Assembly: GCA_030590605.1 (NCBI GenBank)
Contig: JAUUYB010000019.1
Coordinates: 1-12,210, forward strand
Source: Candidatus Woesearchaeota archaeon
Lineage (GTDB): Archaea; Nanobdellota; Nanobdellia; Woesearchaeales; JAUUYB01
Direction of reading: 5' to 3'
Length of the DNA stretch: 12,210 nt
The notes under the pieces are model-generated. The model searched no databases, was not told where the DNA came from, and worked only from the letters and a program-made list of their open reading frames with translations. A program made the position numbers and the translations under genes. The stretch's first letter is position 1; each line of letters opens with the position of its first letter. Below are positions 6,579 to 12,210 of the stretch, piece after piece.

Positions 6579-7238
6579 ATGATTATCCTCTGGATATTGC
6601 TGACACTGGTCGTCGCCAGCCTCTCCGTAGTCATCGCGAAGAAGTATGGGCCTGAATACATCATAGGCATGTATGTCGCTATGGCAGTCATCGCGAACGT
6701 ACTCGCAGGAGCGAAGATTGTCAAGTTCTTCATGTGGTCAGTCGATGCAGGCACGATAGTCTATGGGGCGATGTTTCTCCTGACTGACATGCTCTCCGAG
6801 ATATATGGCAAGAAAGTGGCACGGAAGGCGGTGTTTGCCGGATTCTTAGGGAACGTGATGTTGGTCGTGTCAGTCTGGGTCGCACTCAGATGGGCAGGCG
6901 CGCCTGGATGGGAGAACCAGCAGATATTTGAGACCCTCTTCGGAAACACATGGAGGATAGTGCTCGCCTCTCTTACAGCATACCTCATAAGCCAGAATCT
7001 TGATATCAACCTTTATCAGAGATTCAAGAAGATGACAAGGGGCAGATATATGTTCTTCAGGAACAATGCGTCCACATGGATCAGCCAGGGTGTCGATACC
7101 GTAATCTTCACGACAATAGCATTCTATGGAGTATTTCCTATAATGGAGATGATCATCGGGATGTATATAGTCAAGGTAATCATAGCATCATTCGATACAC
7201 CATTTCTTTATGCCGCAAAATGGTACTATAAGAAATAA
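6579..7238 (+). CDS. yhhQ: queuosine/archaeosine precursor transporter, VUT (YhhQ) family
   Basis: 219 residues from the ATG at 6579; an in-frame ATG at 6546 would add 11 residues but lies before the likely TATA box. The protein has about six membrane segments. Family motifs are clear: GTIVYGAMFLLTDMLSEIYG (58-77) followed by KKVARKAVFAGF (78-89), and RNNASTWISQGVDTVIFTT (161-179), with the conserved TD..SE.YG and R...T..SQ..DT patterns. The Escherichia coli member imports the 7-deazaguanine precursors preQ0 and preQ1. In archaea these feed archaeosine at tRNA position 15, and possibly queuosine at position 34, so salvage of a tRNA base precursor is the likely role. The neighbouring divergent gene cca is also a tRNA maturation gene, though this may be coincidence. 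Confidence 0.88.
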   Translation: MIILWILLTLVVASLSVVIAKKYGPEYIIGMYVAMAVIANVLAGAKIVKFFMWSVDAGTIVYGAMFLLTDMLSEIYGKKVARKAVFAGFLGNVMLVVSVWVALRWAGAPGWENQQIFETLFGNTWRIVLASLTAYLISQNLDINLYQRFKKMTRGRYMFFRNNASTWISQGVDTVIFTTIAFYGVFPIMEMIIGMYIVKVIIASFDTPFLYAAKWYYKK

Positions 7239-7250
7239 TAATTGGCAGTA

Positions 7251-7258
7251 TTTTTTTT
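7251..7258 (+). terminator. T-tract terminator after the transporter gene
   Basis: Eight consecutive T residues lie 13 nt after the transporter stop codon. Archaeal RNA polymerase commonly terminates at such U-tracts without a hairpin. Confidence 0.5.
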
Positions 7259-7259
7259 C

Positions 7260-7410
7260 GGTAACATCGTCTCGGCCGCTACTTCCGTCGATTTCCCGCA
7301 AACTTTCTAATCCTCCACATTCAATAACATACCTCAAAGGAAATCGATCCCTTAGACTCAGAACATTCACTTAGCGTCATCCGCCTTAAGGCCCAGACGA
7401 CGACGTTACC
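7260..7410. ncRNA. candidate structured RNA bounded by a long closing stem, identity unknown
   Basis: No believable gene fills 7239-7428, but three nested long-range pairings do. The ends match: GGTAAC-x-TCGTC (7260-7271) against GACGA-x-GTTACC (7399-7410), 11 of 12 pairs, prolonged by GGCC/GGCC. Within this, CGCTA (7277-7281) pairs with TAGCG (7372-7376), and a perfect 9-bp stem TCGATTTCC (7288-7296) pairs with GGAAATCGA (7339-7347). GCCTTAAGGC (7383-7392) can form a small side hairpin. The apical loop is about 42 nt. The single mismatch is A-C read on the plus strand but G-U on the minus strand, favouring minus transcription (from the rad50 3' end); a TATA-like ACTATAAGAAATAATAAT ending near 7242, centred ~26 nt before 7260, favours plus. 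Signatures of RNase P RNA, SRP RNA, 5S rRNA, tRNA or box C/D RNA were looked for and not convincingly found. Confidence 0.5.
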
Positions 7411-7428
7411 TGAAATACTACCAAAAAC

Positions 7429-9483
7429 CTAGTAGATTGCGGTGCTCTCGTGATCAGTCTTCTCTATCCGGATGATGTTCTCTACGAATGACTCGATCTT
7501 CGATTCGTGGCTCACTATTATGACCTGGCGGATTGCAATCAAGTCAAGCAGTTCTCTCATCCTGTCAAGCTGTTCAGTAGAGAATCCGTCAGTAGGTTCG
7601 TCCAGTATCAAAAGATCTTTTGTACGGATAGTATCGATGACATCATTGATCACCTTGTTCAGTGCGAGACGATAGGCTAAGGCGCACGCAGTACGTTCTC
7701 CGCCTGAAAGGCTCAATAGGTCTGTCTCATAACCGTTTTGCTCTGCGATCGGAACGAATTCCTCATTCAACCTGACCTGAAGGGTCTCGTCATCAATAAG
7801 GATATTGAACCATTGCGAGAAAAGATGGGCGAATTCCTGGTAGACTGCGGTCATCACAGTCCTTTCCATCGCAGTCATGAGGGATATGAACTCGTCATTC
7901 AGCCAGGAAAGTGTTTTTTTCGCTTTCATAAGATTGGATCTTGCCAATTCCTTCTCTTTGATGTCTTTTTCAATCGAACGGATGAGTTCAACTTTTCCCT
8001 GAGTCTCCTTCTCTATCATCGCGATCTCTTTGTCGACCCTATAGGCTTCCTGCATAGATCTTTCGAGTCGTGCTTTCGCAGCAGCATGGGTCTCCTTGAC
8101 ATCCCTGAACGACCCTATCTGAGTCTTTACGTCTATCTTCTGGCTGTTTATCTTGCCGATATCATCTTTCAATACTTCCACTTTCTTGATGAGGCTTTCT
8201 CTCCTCACTCTTTTTTCAGCCATGTTCTTCTCTTTTTGGATCAGGACCTTGACTTTTGTGAGGGTCTCCCTTTGTTCCTCTATCTCTTTATTGGTGGAGA
8301 TGGTCTCTTGTTTCAATTCAGTTATCCTTTTAGTGAGCGACTCTTTTTGCTTAGTCAGTCCGCTGATGTTCGATTCTTCTCTTTCCTTCACTTTCTCTTT
8401 ATGGATTGCGCTTACTGATTGCTCGCAAGTCGGGCAAGTATCGAGTTTTGTTATTCTGGTCTTTATATTTTCTGATTGAGTAGTCCGCTCATCTATGGTT
8501 GCTATCTTGTTCTGGACAACTGTCAGCTCTTTTCTAAGGCTTTCCAGGACTGATTCCTTTTTATCTATGAAGTTCTCGATAACAGTGGGCTCTTTTTTCT
8601 CTACAGATGTTTCATCCTTTAACTCTCCTGTAATCTTCCTCTCTTCAGCAAGCGCTTCGCTTCGCTGCAGTACCATCGCCTGGAGTTTTTGTTCCAATAC
8701 TGCAAATTCTTTCTCTAAACCAGTGCACACCTCGATCTTTTCCTCGATCACGATGACTTTTTTCTTAGCATCTGCTTCTTCCTGTCTTGCTTTTGCCAGG
8801 ATCGGGATCTGCGCTTCCTTACCATTATCCAGGGCAGAGATATCTTTCGTGATCCGTTCCTGTTCTGCATATTTCTCTGTGATGCCGTCAGCTTTCCCTT
8901 CATACCCTTTTATAGTTTCTTTTACTGCTCTTCCGACAATGGCGCTATTGTTCCTGATGACCTTGTATTTCTCTATGCCGAATACCTTACGGAGGATGTC
9001 GAGACGGGATTCGCTGTCATCAAGTATGATACCTTTCATCTCTTCCTGAGGGGTATAGACTGTATACCTATAGACCAAGTCCTTGCTCTTTGCCGCGAGA
9101 TCCCTGGAATATCCAAGGATATCCAGGATGTCAGACTTCAACTCTATAGCAGTGCCTTCTTTCTTCACTCCGTTCCTTATGATGTACCCGGAAGCCTGCT
9201 GGACTCCCTTGCTTCCCCGCTTAAGAGTCCTCTTGACAACAAATCTATCTTTATCGATAGAAAATCCTAGTTCCACCTCGCCCTCACTCTTGCCGCCTCT
9301 GAGCAAAGTGTCTCCGCTGAACTTTCCCCTCATGATACCGAAAAGTGCGAACTCAATCGCTAAAAGTATAGAAGACTTGCCGCTTCCGATGTCGCCTGAC
9401 AGAAGGATAGAACCTTCCCTAAACTTGATAGTAGATTCAGTATAACTCCTGATATTCCTGAGCTTGACGTAATCGATGATCAT
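7429..9483 (-). CDS. rad50: Rad50-like SMC-family DNA repair ATPase
   Basis: 684 residues. The ABC-type head is split across both ends: Walker A GDIGSGKSS (30-38), Q-loop YTPQEE (143-148, Gln146), signature LSGGE (592-596), Walker B LLILDEP (624-630), D-loop region and a switch His659. Between them lie two charged coiled-coil arms (~190-345 and ~360-525) joined by a zinc hook DTCPTCEQ (CPTC at 350-353), which defines Rad50 rather than SMC. Rad50 works with the nuclease Mre11 on double-strand breaks. At 684 residues it is shorter than typical archaeal Rad50 proteins (often 850 or more), because the coiled-coil arms are short. No mre11 is in the window. The start codon overlaps the stop of the isomerase gene (ATGA), so it is the second gene of that operon. 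A more divergent SbcC-like role is possible. Confidence 0.88.
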   Translation of the reverse strand: MIIDYVKLRNIRSYTESTIKFREGSILLSGDIGSGKSSILLAIEFALFGIMRGKFSGDTLLRGGKSEGEVELGFSIDKDRFVVKRTLKRGSKGVQQASGYIIRNGVKKEGTAIELKSDILDILGYSRDLAAKSKDLVYRYTVYTPQEEMKGIILDDSESRLDILRKVFGIEKYKVIRNNSAIVGRAVKETIKGYEGKADGITEKYAEQERITKDISALDNGKEAQIPILAKARQEEADAKKKVIVIEEKIEVCTGLEKEFAVLEQKLQAMVLQRSEALAEERKITGELKDETSVEKKEPTVIENFIDKKESVLESLRKELTVVQNKIATIDERTTQSENIKTRITKLDTCPTCEQSVSAIHKEKVKEREESNISGLTKQKESLTKRITELKQETISTNKEIEEQRETLTKVKVLIQKEKNMAEKRVRRESLIKKVEVLKDDIGKINSQKIDVKTQIGSFRDVKETHAAAKARLERSMQEAYRVDKEIAMIEKETQGKVELIRSIEKDIKEKELARSNLMKAKKTLSWLNDEFISLMTAMERTVMTAVYQEFAHLFSQWFNILIDDETLQVRLNEEFVPIAEQNGYETDLLSLSGGERTACALAYRLALNKVINDVIDTIRTKDLLILDEPTDGFSTEQLDRMRELLDLIAIRQVIIVSHESKIESFVENIIRIEKTDHESTAIY

Positions 9484-10460
9484 CTGGCAAGATCCTTTTT
9501 CAGGGTCTCTATGATCTTTACAGGTGTAGGGTCGACGTTATTCTTGATGCTCAAGAAATAACTCACCCAGTCCCCGATGTAGATAGCAGAGAACAGCTTA
9601 GACAGGTGGTTCGCCCCTGTAATACCTATTTCGGTCACTTCAACACCTTTCTCTTTCATGATCTTTTTCGTCAGGTCCATACGGAGCTTTACCCGTACAT
9701 GGTCTGTATCATTCTTCAGGATGATCCCATAATAGTCTCCATTCAGGTCAGTGTATCCAAGGATCTCGTTGTGGTTCATCTCTGGGATGACATTACAGAA
9801 CGCGTGGATCTTAGAATTTTCATTGAAATTGATCTTCCATTTGTATGCTACACCTGCCATAGCCTGGGAGGCATAGATGATAGGTATCCTTCCGACCAGA
9901 TGCTCTGCAAGCTCTTCTCCTCTTTTCATGAATACATCCTGTTTCAGAGTGGCGTACAGTCCGGTCACTTCTTTTTCCATGGTCTTTATGATTTTCGAAT
10001 TCGCAAGGACACGGAGAATCGCGAAGAAGATATATCCATAAGTGAGCCTTGGCTGAATCCCCCTTGGGACAAGGACAAGCGGGTGAGAATTTTTTCTTGC
10101 CAGGATGTCAAGCTTCCCTCCTGAAGTGATCACGACCAATTTGCAGCCGCGTCTGATAGCATCCCTGTATGCCTCAATAGTCTCTTCTGTATTGCCTGAA
10201 TAGGATATCGCGAAAACCAGGGTGTGTGAATCGACGAAGTTAGGGAGCGTATAATCCTTGTTGATGAAGATAGGGATCTTCTCATCGAGATATGAAAGAA
10301 GAATCTCTCCTGACAGGGCAGAACCGCCCATACCAGCAATCATGATCTTGTCGATGTCCTCGACCGCAGTCTTTCCACCTAGTTCATAACCATCAACGAC
10401 CTGTTCTGGGAATCGTTTCAATAATCCTTTCATATCTTCCTTATCGATGCTTTCTGACAT
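9480..10460 (-). CDS. bifunctional phosphoglucose/phosphomannose isomerase
   Basis: 326 residues from the ATG at 10460. It interconverts fructose 6-phosphate with glucose 6-phosphate or mannose 6-phosphate in the cytosol, linking central carbon metabolism to sugar donors for glycosylation. Two SIS sugar-isomerase halves are seen: GMGGSALSG (43-51), AISYSGNTEETIEA (84-97), then PRGIQPRLTYGYIF (132-145) and the C-terminal family block with NFNENSK (211-217), PEMNHNE (226-232, catalytic Glu227 and His230 region) and NNVDPTPVKIIETLK (307-321). An in-frame GTG at 10484 would add eight residues, but GGGGTG lies 5 nt before 10460 and the TATA box at 10491-10502 would put transcription start near 10473, downstream of that GTG. 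It overlaps rad50 by 4 nt, an operon without obvious functional logic. Confidence 0.9.
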   Translation of the reverse strand: MSESIDKEDMKGLLKRFPEQVVDGYELGGKTAVEDIDKIMIAGMGGSALSGEILLSYLDEKIPIFINKDYTLPNFVDSHTLVFAISYSGNTEETIEAYRDAIRRGCKLVVITSGGKLDILARKNSHPLVLVPRGIQPRLTYGYIFFAILRVLANSKIIKTMEKEVTGLYATLKQDVFMKRGEELAEHLVGRIPIIYASQAMAGVAYKWKINFNENSKIHAFCNVIPEMNHNEILGYTDLNGDYYGIILKNDTDHVRVKLRMDLTKKIMKEKGVEVTEIGITGANHLSKLFSAIYIGDWVSYFLSIKNNVDPTPVKIIETLKKDLAR

Positions 10461-10490
10461 AGCAACACCCCAGCTACAGACCACGGAACA

Positions 10491-10502
10491 CTATATTTAA
10501 AC
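10491..10502 (-). promoter_or_regulatory. TATA-like box for the isomerase-rad50 operon
   Basis: Minus-strand GTTTAAATATAG would direct transcription from about 10473, leaving a short leader with the GGGGTG ribosome-binding site and the ATG at 10460. Confidence 0.55.
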
Positions 10503-10523
10503 TTTTTGGCAGGTCTTTCAAAA

Positions 10524-10574
10524 CATTTAAATACCTTGCTGCAGGCATATATCATATAAATATTCAAGAGGTGA
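10524..10574 (+). promoter_or_regulatory. TATA-like box and Shine-Dalgarno site of the histone-fold gene
   Basis: CATTTAAATA at 10524-10533 is placed for transcription from about 10555. The resulting leader carries a full GAGGTGA at 10568-10574, 4 nt before the ATG, the strongest ribosome-binding site in the window. A second A/T run (CATATATCATATAAATATT, 10546-10564) could instead hold the TATA element. Confidence 0.55.
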
Positions 10575-10578
10575 AACC

Positions 10579-10755
10579 ATGTCATTAGTAGTCAAGTCAA
10601 ATCTGAAAGAAGTAGCAAAAATCGATGGAAAATCGCTCAACATCTCCGGAGATTTCGCTGAAGCACTAGATAAGAAAGTGGAAACACTTGTAAGGGAAGC
10701 ATGCAGGAGAGCGACTGATAACAGCAGATCGACTGTCATGGCGAAAGATCTTTAA
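10579..10755 (+). CDS. small archaeal histone-fold protein (DUF1931-like)
   Basis: 58 residues, starting MSLVVKSNLKEVAKIDGK and continuing LNISGDFAEALDKKVETLV (21-39), REACRRATDNSRSTVMAKDL (39-58). The pattern, VVKSxxKE, then 'SGDF.EALDKKVE.L...A..RA..N.R.TV...DL', is that of the short archaeal DUF1931 histone-fold family, which has the core histone helix and the final R-T-V-x-x-x-DL strand seen in archaeal histones. These proteins are presumed to bind DNA or to act as small chromatin or regulatory factors; the role is poorly defined. The gene is preceded by an excellent GAGGTGA site at 10568-10574 and followed by T-tracts. It is divergent from the isomerase-rad50 operon and monocistronic. 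A single Cys42 is present. Confidence 0.82.
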   Translation: MSLVVKSNLKEVAKIDGKSLNISGDFAEALDKKVETLVREACRRATDNSRSTVMAKDL

Positions 10756-10764
10756 TTCGTTATC

Positions 10765-10783
10765 TTTTTTAAGATTTTTTTTT
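10765..10783 (+). terminator. double T-tract terminator after the histone-fold gene
   Basis: Six T residues (10765-10770) and then nine (10775-10783) follow 9 nt after the stop codon, a typical archaeal U-tract terminator. It overlaps the last codons of the convergent lnt-like gene. Confidence 0.6.
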
Positions 10784-12133
10784 AAATAAGAACCAACCAA
10801 GTAATACTAATCCAATAGAAATCACTATGCAAACCCATACTATCATCCAACCAATTTGAGTATAGAAAGTCATTTTTTCAATAGATTCCACCTGTCCTAC
10901 TTCCGCTCTGGTCTCTCCAATACTGATAGAATGGGTTATCCTTCCGTTTGGATCGATGATCTGAGAAATCCCTGAGGTCGCTGTACGAGCGATAAACCGT
11001 CCATTTTCGACAGCACGCATCGACGTCATAGCAGAATGTTGCTTGTGTTGGACTTTGGTCCACCTCATAGCATCGTAAGTTGGAATAAATAAGATAGTCG
11101 CTCCGTTCTTTACAAGATTCCTTGATACATATGAATAATCCATATCATAACAGATCAGAACTCCTATAGGCCCAAACGCTGTCTCATGAACAGAAAATTC
11201 AGTTCCAGGAAGACCATCATCGAAGAATTGGATCGGGTTCATCTTATAATAAGTTCCGATGATATCTCCCTGTGGGTCAAATACATAAGCTGTATTATAT
11301 TGGCCCTCATCAGTCCGGTCTTTTCCTCCTGCTATGAGATATGCATCTTTAGATTGTGTAATCTCAGAAATCTGACTTAGGATATCAGGAGATTCATCAA
11401 TATATTTAGGGATTGAATATTCGGGAAGGAGAATGATGTCTGCTGAAACCTGCTCTATGAGGTGATTATACACAGAAAAAACAGATGACTCATCCTGAAT
11501 AAGTGCTACATCGATGTCAGGATCATATGTATCTAATGTTATTGATCCATACCCAATCACTGTTGTAAGGGTTAGAACTACACCAATGAGTGAAATCATC
11601 GCCTTTTTTTGGTCTTTCCTGTTAACAAAGGCGTATAAAAGACAGGAATTAACAAACACAATCAACAGTGATAGGCCATACTGGCCAAAAATTGAAGCAA
11701 ATTGCAGGATCAGGAGGACATCATGCTGACTATACCCTAGATTCATCCAGCTAAACTTCAACCACCATATCTCTGACCTGAAGAATTCTAATGCTGTCCA
11801 AATGACCATAGGTCCATATATCATGAATCCAGGTAATTTTCGAAGGAAATTGACAACAACTGAAAAAAATACGGGAATCAAACATAAGATAAAAATCAAA
11901 ATGAGACCGAATACTGAAAAAACTGATACAATCCAATAAAGAGTCCCATAATAAAAAACAATAGAAAATATCAATCCTGCAATGTAAGTAATGTGCCTGT
12001 CAGAATGAAAAATGATGTATAATAATGGAATCAGGGCAATCCAGATCAGAAACGAAAAATCGAAAGGAGGAAATGAAAGGATACAAAGAATACCTGAGAG
12101 AAGAGCCAAAAGATAAGGATGTTTCCAATCCAT
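10769..12133 (-). CDS. lnt: apolipoprotein N-acyltransferase (Lnt) homologue
   Basis: 454 residues. N-terminal ~200 residues carry about six membrane segments with Lnt-like landmarks LSFPPFDFSFLIWIALIPLL (19-38), a YGTLYWI segment (62-68) and WTALEFFRS (112-120). A nitrilase-fold domain follows with the full Glu-Lys-Cys triad: LLPEYS (Glu238), YYKMNP (Lys297) and LICYDMD (Cys328). A C-terminal membrane helix (~427-450) ends in KKKS. In bacteria Lnt adds a third acyl chain to lipoproteins at the outer face of the membrane. E. coli Glu343 is replaced by Asp305 at the matching spacing, and the protein is a little shorter than E. coli Lnt (512). A target in this window could be the lipobox thioredoxin, but archaeal lipids are ether-linked, so the acyl donor and the reaction are uncertain. 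A carbon-nitrogen hydrolase with another substrate is possible. Confidence 0.85.
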   Translation of the reverse strand: MDWKHPYLLALLSGILCILSFPPFDFSFLIWIALIPLLYIIFHSDRHITYIAGLIFSIVFYYGTLYWIVSVFSVFGLILIFILCLIPVFFSVVVNFLRKLPGFMIYGPMVIWTALEFFRSEIWWLKFSWMNLGYSQHDVLLILQFASIFGQYGLSLLIVFVNSCLLYAFVNRKDQKKAMISLIGVVLTLTTVIGYGSITLDTYDPDIDVALIQDESSVFSVYNHLIEQVSADIILLPEYSIPKYIDESPDILSQISEITQSKDAYLIAGGKDRTDEGQYNTAYVFDPQGDIIGTYYKMNPIQFFDDGLPGTEFSVHETAFGPIGVLICYDMDYSYVSRNLVKNGATILFIPTYDAMRWTKVQHKQHSAMTSMRAVENGRFIARTATSGISQIIDPNGRITHSISIGETRAEVGQVESIEKMTFYTQIGWMIVWVCIVISIGLVLLGWFLFKKKS

Positions 12134-12157
12134 CTCTCAAAATCTGTATAAGTATAC

Positions 12158-12166
12158 TATTATAAT
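12158..12166 (-). promoter_or_regulatory. TATA-like box for the lnt-like gene
   Basis: Minus-strand TTATAATAG is centred ~29 nt before the ATG at 12133. A second A/T element (TATACTTATA, 12147-12156) lies closer, so the exact box is uncertain. Confidence 0.45.
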
Positions 12167-12180
12167 TATCGGAAATAGAA

Positions 12181-12210
12181 TCAATTCGCTATCTTTGCCT
12201 TCAGGTCGTC
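12181..12210 (-). CDS. possible 3' end of an upstream gene (rest outside the window)
   Basis: On the minus strand the last 30 bases read Asp-Asp-Leu-Lys-Ala-Lys-Ile-Ala-Asn and then TGA, open to the window edge. Composition and helical, charged character are like the C terminus of a cytosolic protein, and the TATA-like box for the lnt-like gene follows directly. Too short to identify; it may be chance. Confidence 0.35.
   Translation of the reverse strand, partial: DDLKAKIAN

Noticed and set aside
6335..6655. 106-codon plus-strand open frame (and an opposing minus-strand frame at 6328-6540) across the multi-hairpin element
   Set aside because: The translation is made of Pro, Cys, Arg and Gly clusters dictated by the palindromes, runs into the transporter gene in another frame, and has no ribosome-binding site. 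Openness is explained by the G+C-rich inverted repeats.
7335..7355. tRNA T-arm-like stem-loop on the minus strand
   Set aside because: A 5-bp stem with a 7-nt loop can be drawn, but the loop has A at the first position instead of T, and no matching acceptor, D or anticodon arms surround it.
7188..7370. 60-codon minus-strand frame overlapping the structured block and the transporter 3' end
   Set aside because: No ribosome-binding site, no family resemblance, and it overlaps both a real gene and the inverted-repeat structure.
7260..7410. RNase P RNA, SRP RNA, 5S rRNA or box C/D RNA
   Set aside because: The conserved sequence blocks of these RNAs are absent; one GATGA and one CTGA on the minus strand lack a second box pair and correct terminal placement.
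7738..8418. 226-codon plus-strand frame opposite rad50
   Set aside because: It is antisense to the conserved coiled-coil region and head of rad50, with Phe/Leu/Ser-rich composition expected from the complement of Lys/Glu-rich coiled coil; no recognisable domain.
8495..9049. 184-codon plus-strand frame opposite rad50
   Set aside because: Same reason: a complement of the Glu/Lys-rich coiled-coil codons giving Ser/Phe/Leu runs, without any domain.

Overview
The window looks like a piece of an archaeal chromosome, most probably from a DPANN-type lineage (Woesearchaeota-like is my best guess from gene content and is not demonstrated). Archaeal markers are an archaeal class I CCA-adding enzyme, a Rad50-type ATPase with zinc hook, a bifunctional phosphoglucose/phosphomannose isomerase, and a tiny histone-fold protein of the DUF1931 type. 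TATA-like boxes lie about 25-29 nt before many start codons, so several genes are probably leaderless, while a few have strong GGTGA-type Shine-Dalgarno sites.

Layout. 1-1622 (+): a translationally coupled run of a MinD-type ATPase with ferredoxin-family features (5' end outside the window), a thioredoxin-like lipoprotein and a CcdA/DsbD-type membrane electron carrier, which together read as an envelope thiol-redox module. 1650-4059 (-): a GCS2-family amidoligase overlapped by an N-formylglutamate-amidohydrolase-family hydrolase, a make-and-break pair for an unknown gamma-glutamyl or other amide. 4093-4158: a cluster of short hairpins. 4176-6249 (-): cca followed by a DUF368 polyprenyl-phosphate transporter homologue in a long overlap. 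6250-6578: a divergent promoter region that carries a striking 151-bp nested multi-hairpin element. 6579-7238 (+): a YhhQ/VUT-family queuosine or archaeosine precursor transporter. 7260-7410: a second inverted-repeat-bounded block that looks like a structured RNA of unknown identity. 7429-10460 (-): a sugar isomerase gene overlapping rad50. 10579-10755 (+): the histone-fold gene. 10769-12133 (-): an Lnt-like apolipoprotein N-acyltransferase homologue with a complete catalytic triad. 12181-12210 (-): the probable 3' tip of another gene.

How it fits together. Several products belong to envelope biology: the lipobox thioredoxin and CcdA partner, the Lnt homologue that might modify such lipoproteins, and the DUF368 carrier-lipid transporter. 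The others are housekeeping (tRNA end maturation, tRNA base-precursor uptake, DNA repair, sugar phosphate interconversion, chromatin). No transposase, integrase or CRISPR array is present. The less ordinary parts are the two intergenic structured blocks at 6367-6517 and 7260-7410, the smaller hairpin cluster at 4093-4158, and the amidoligase/amidohydrolase operon.
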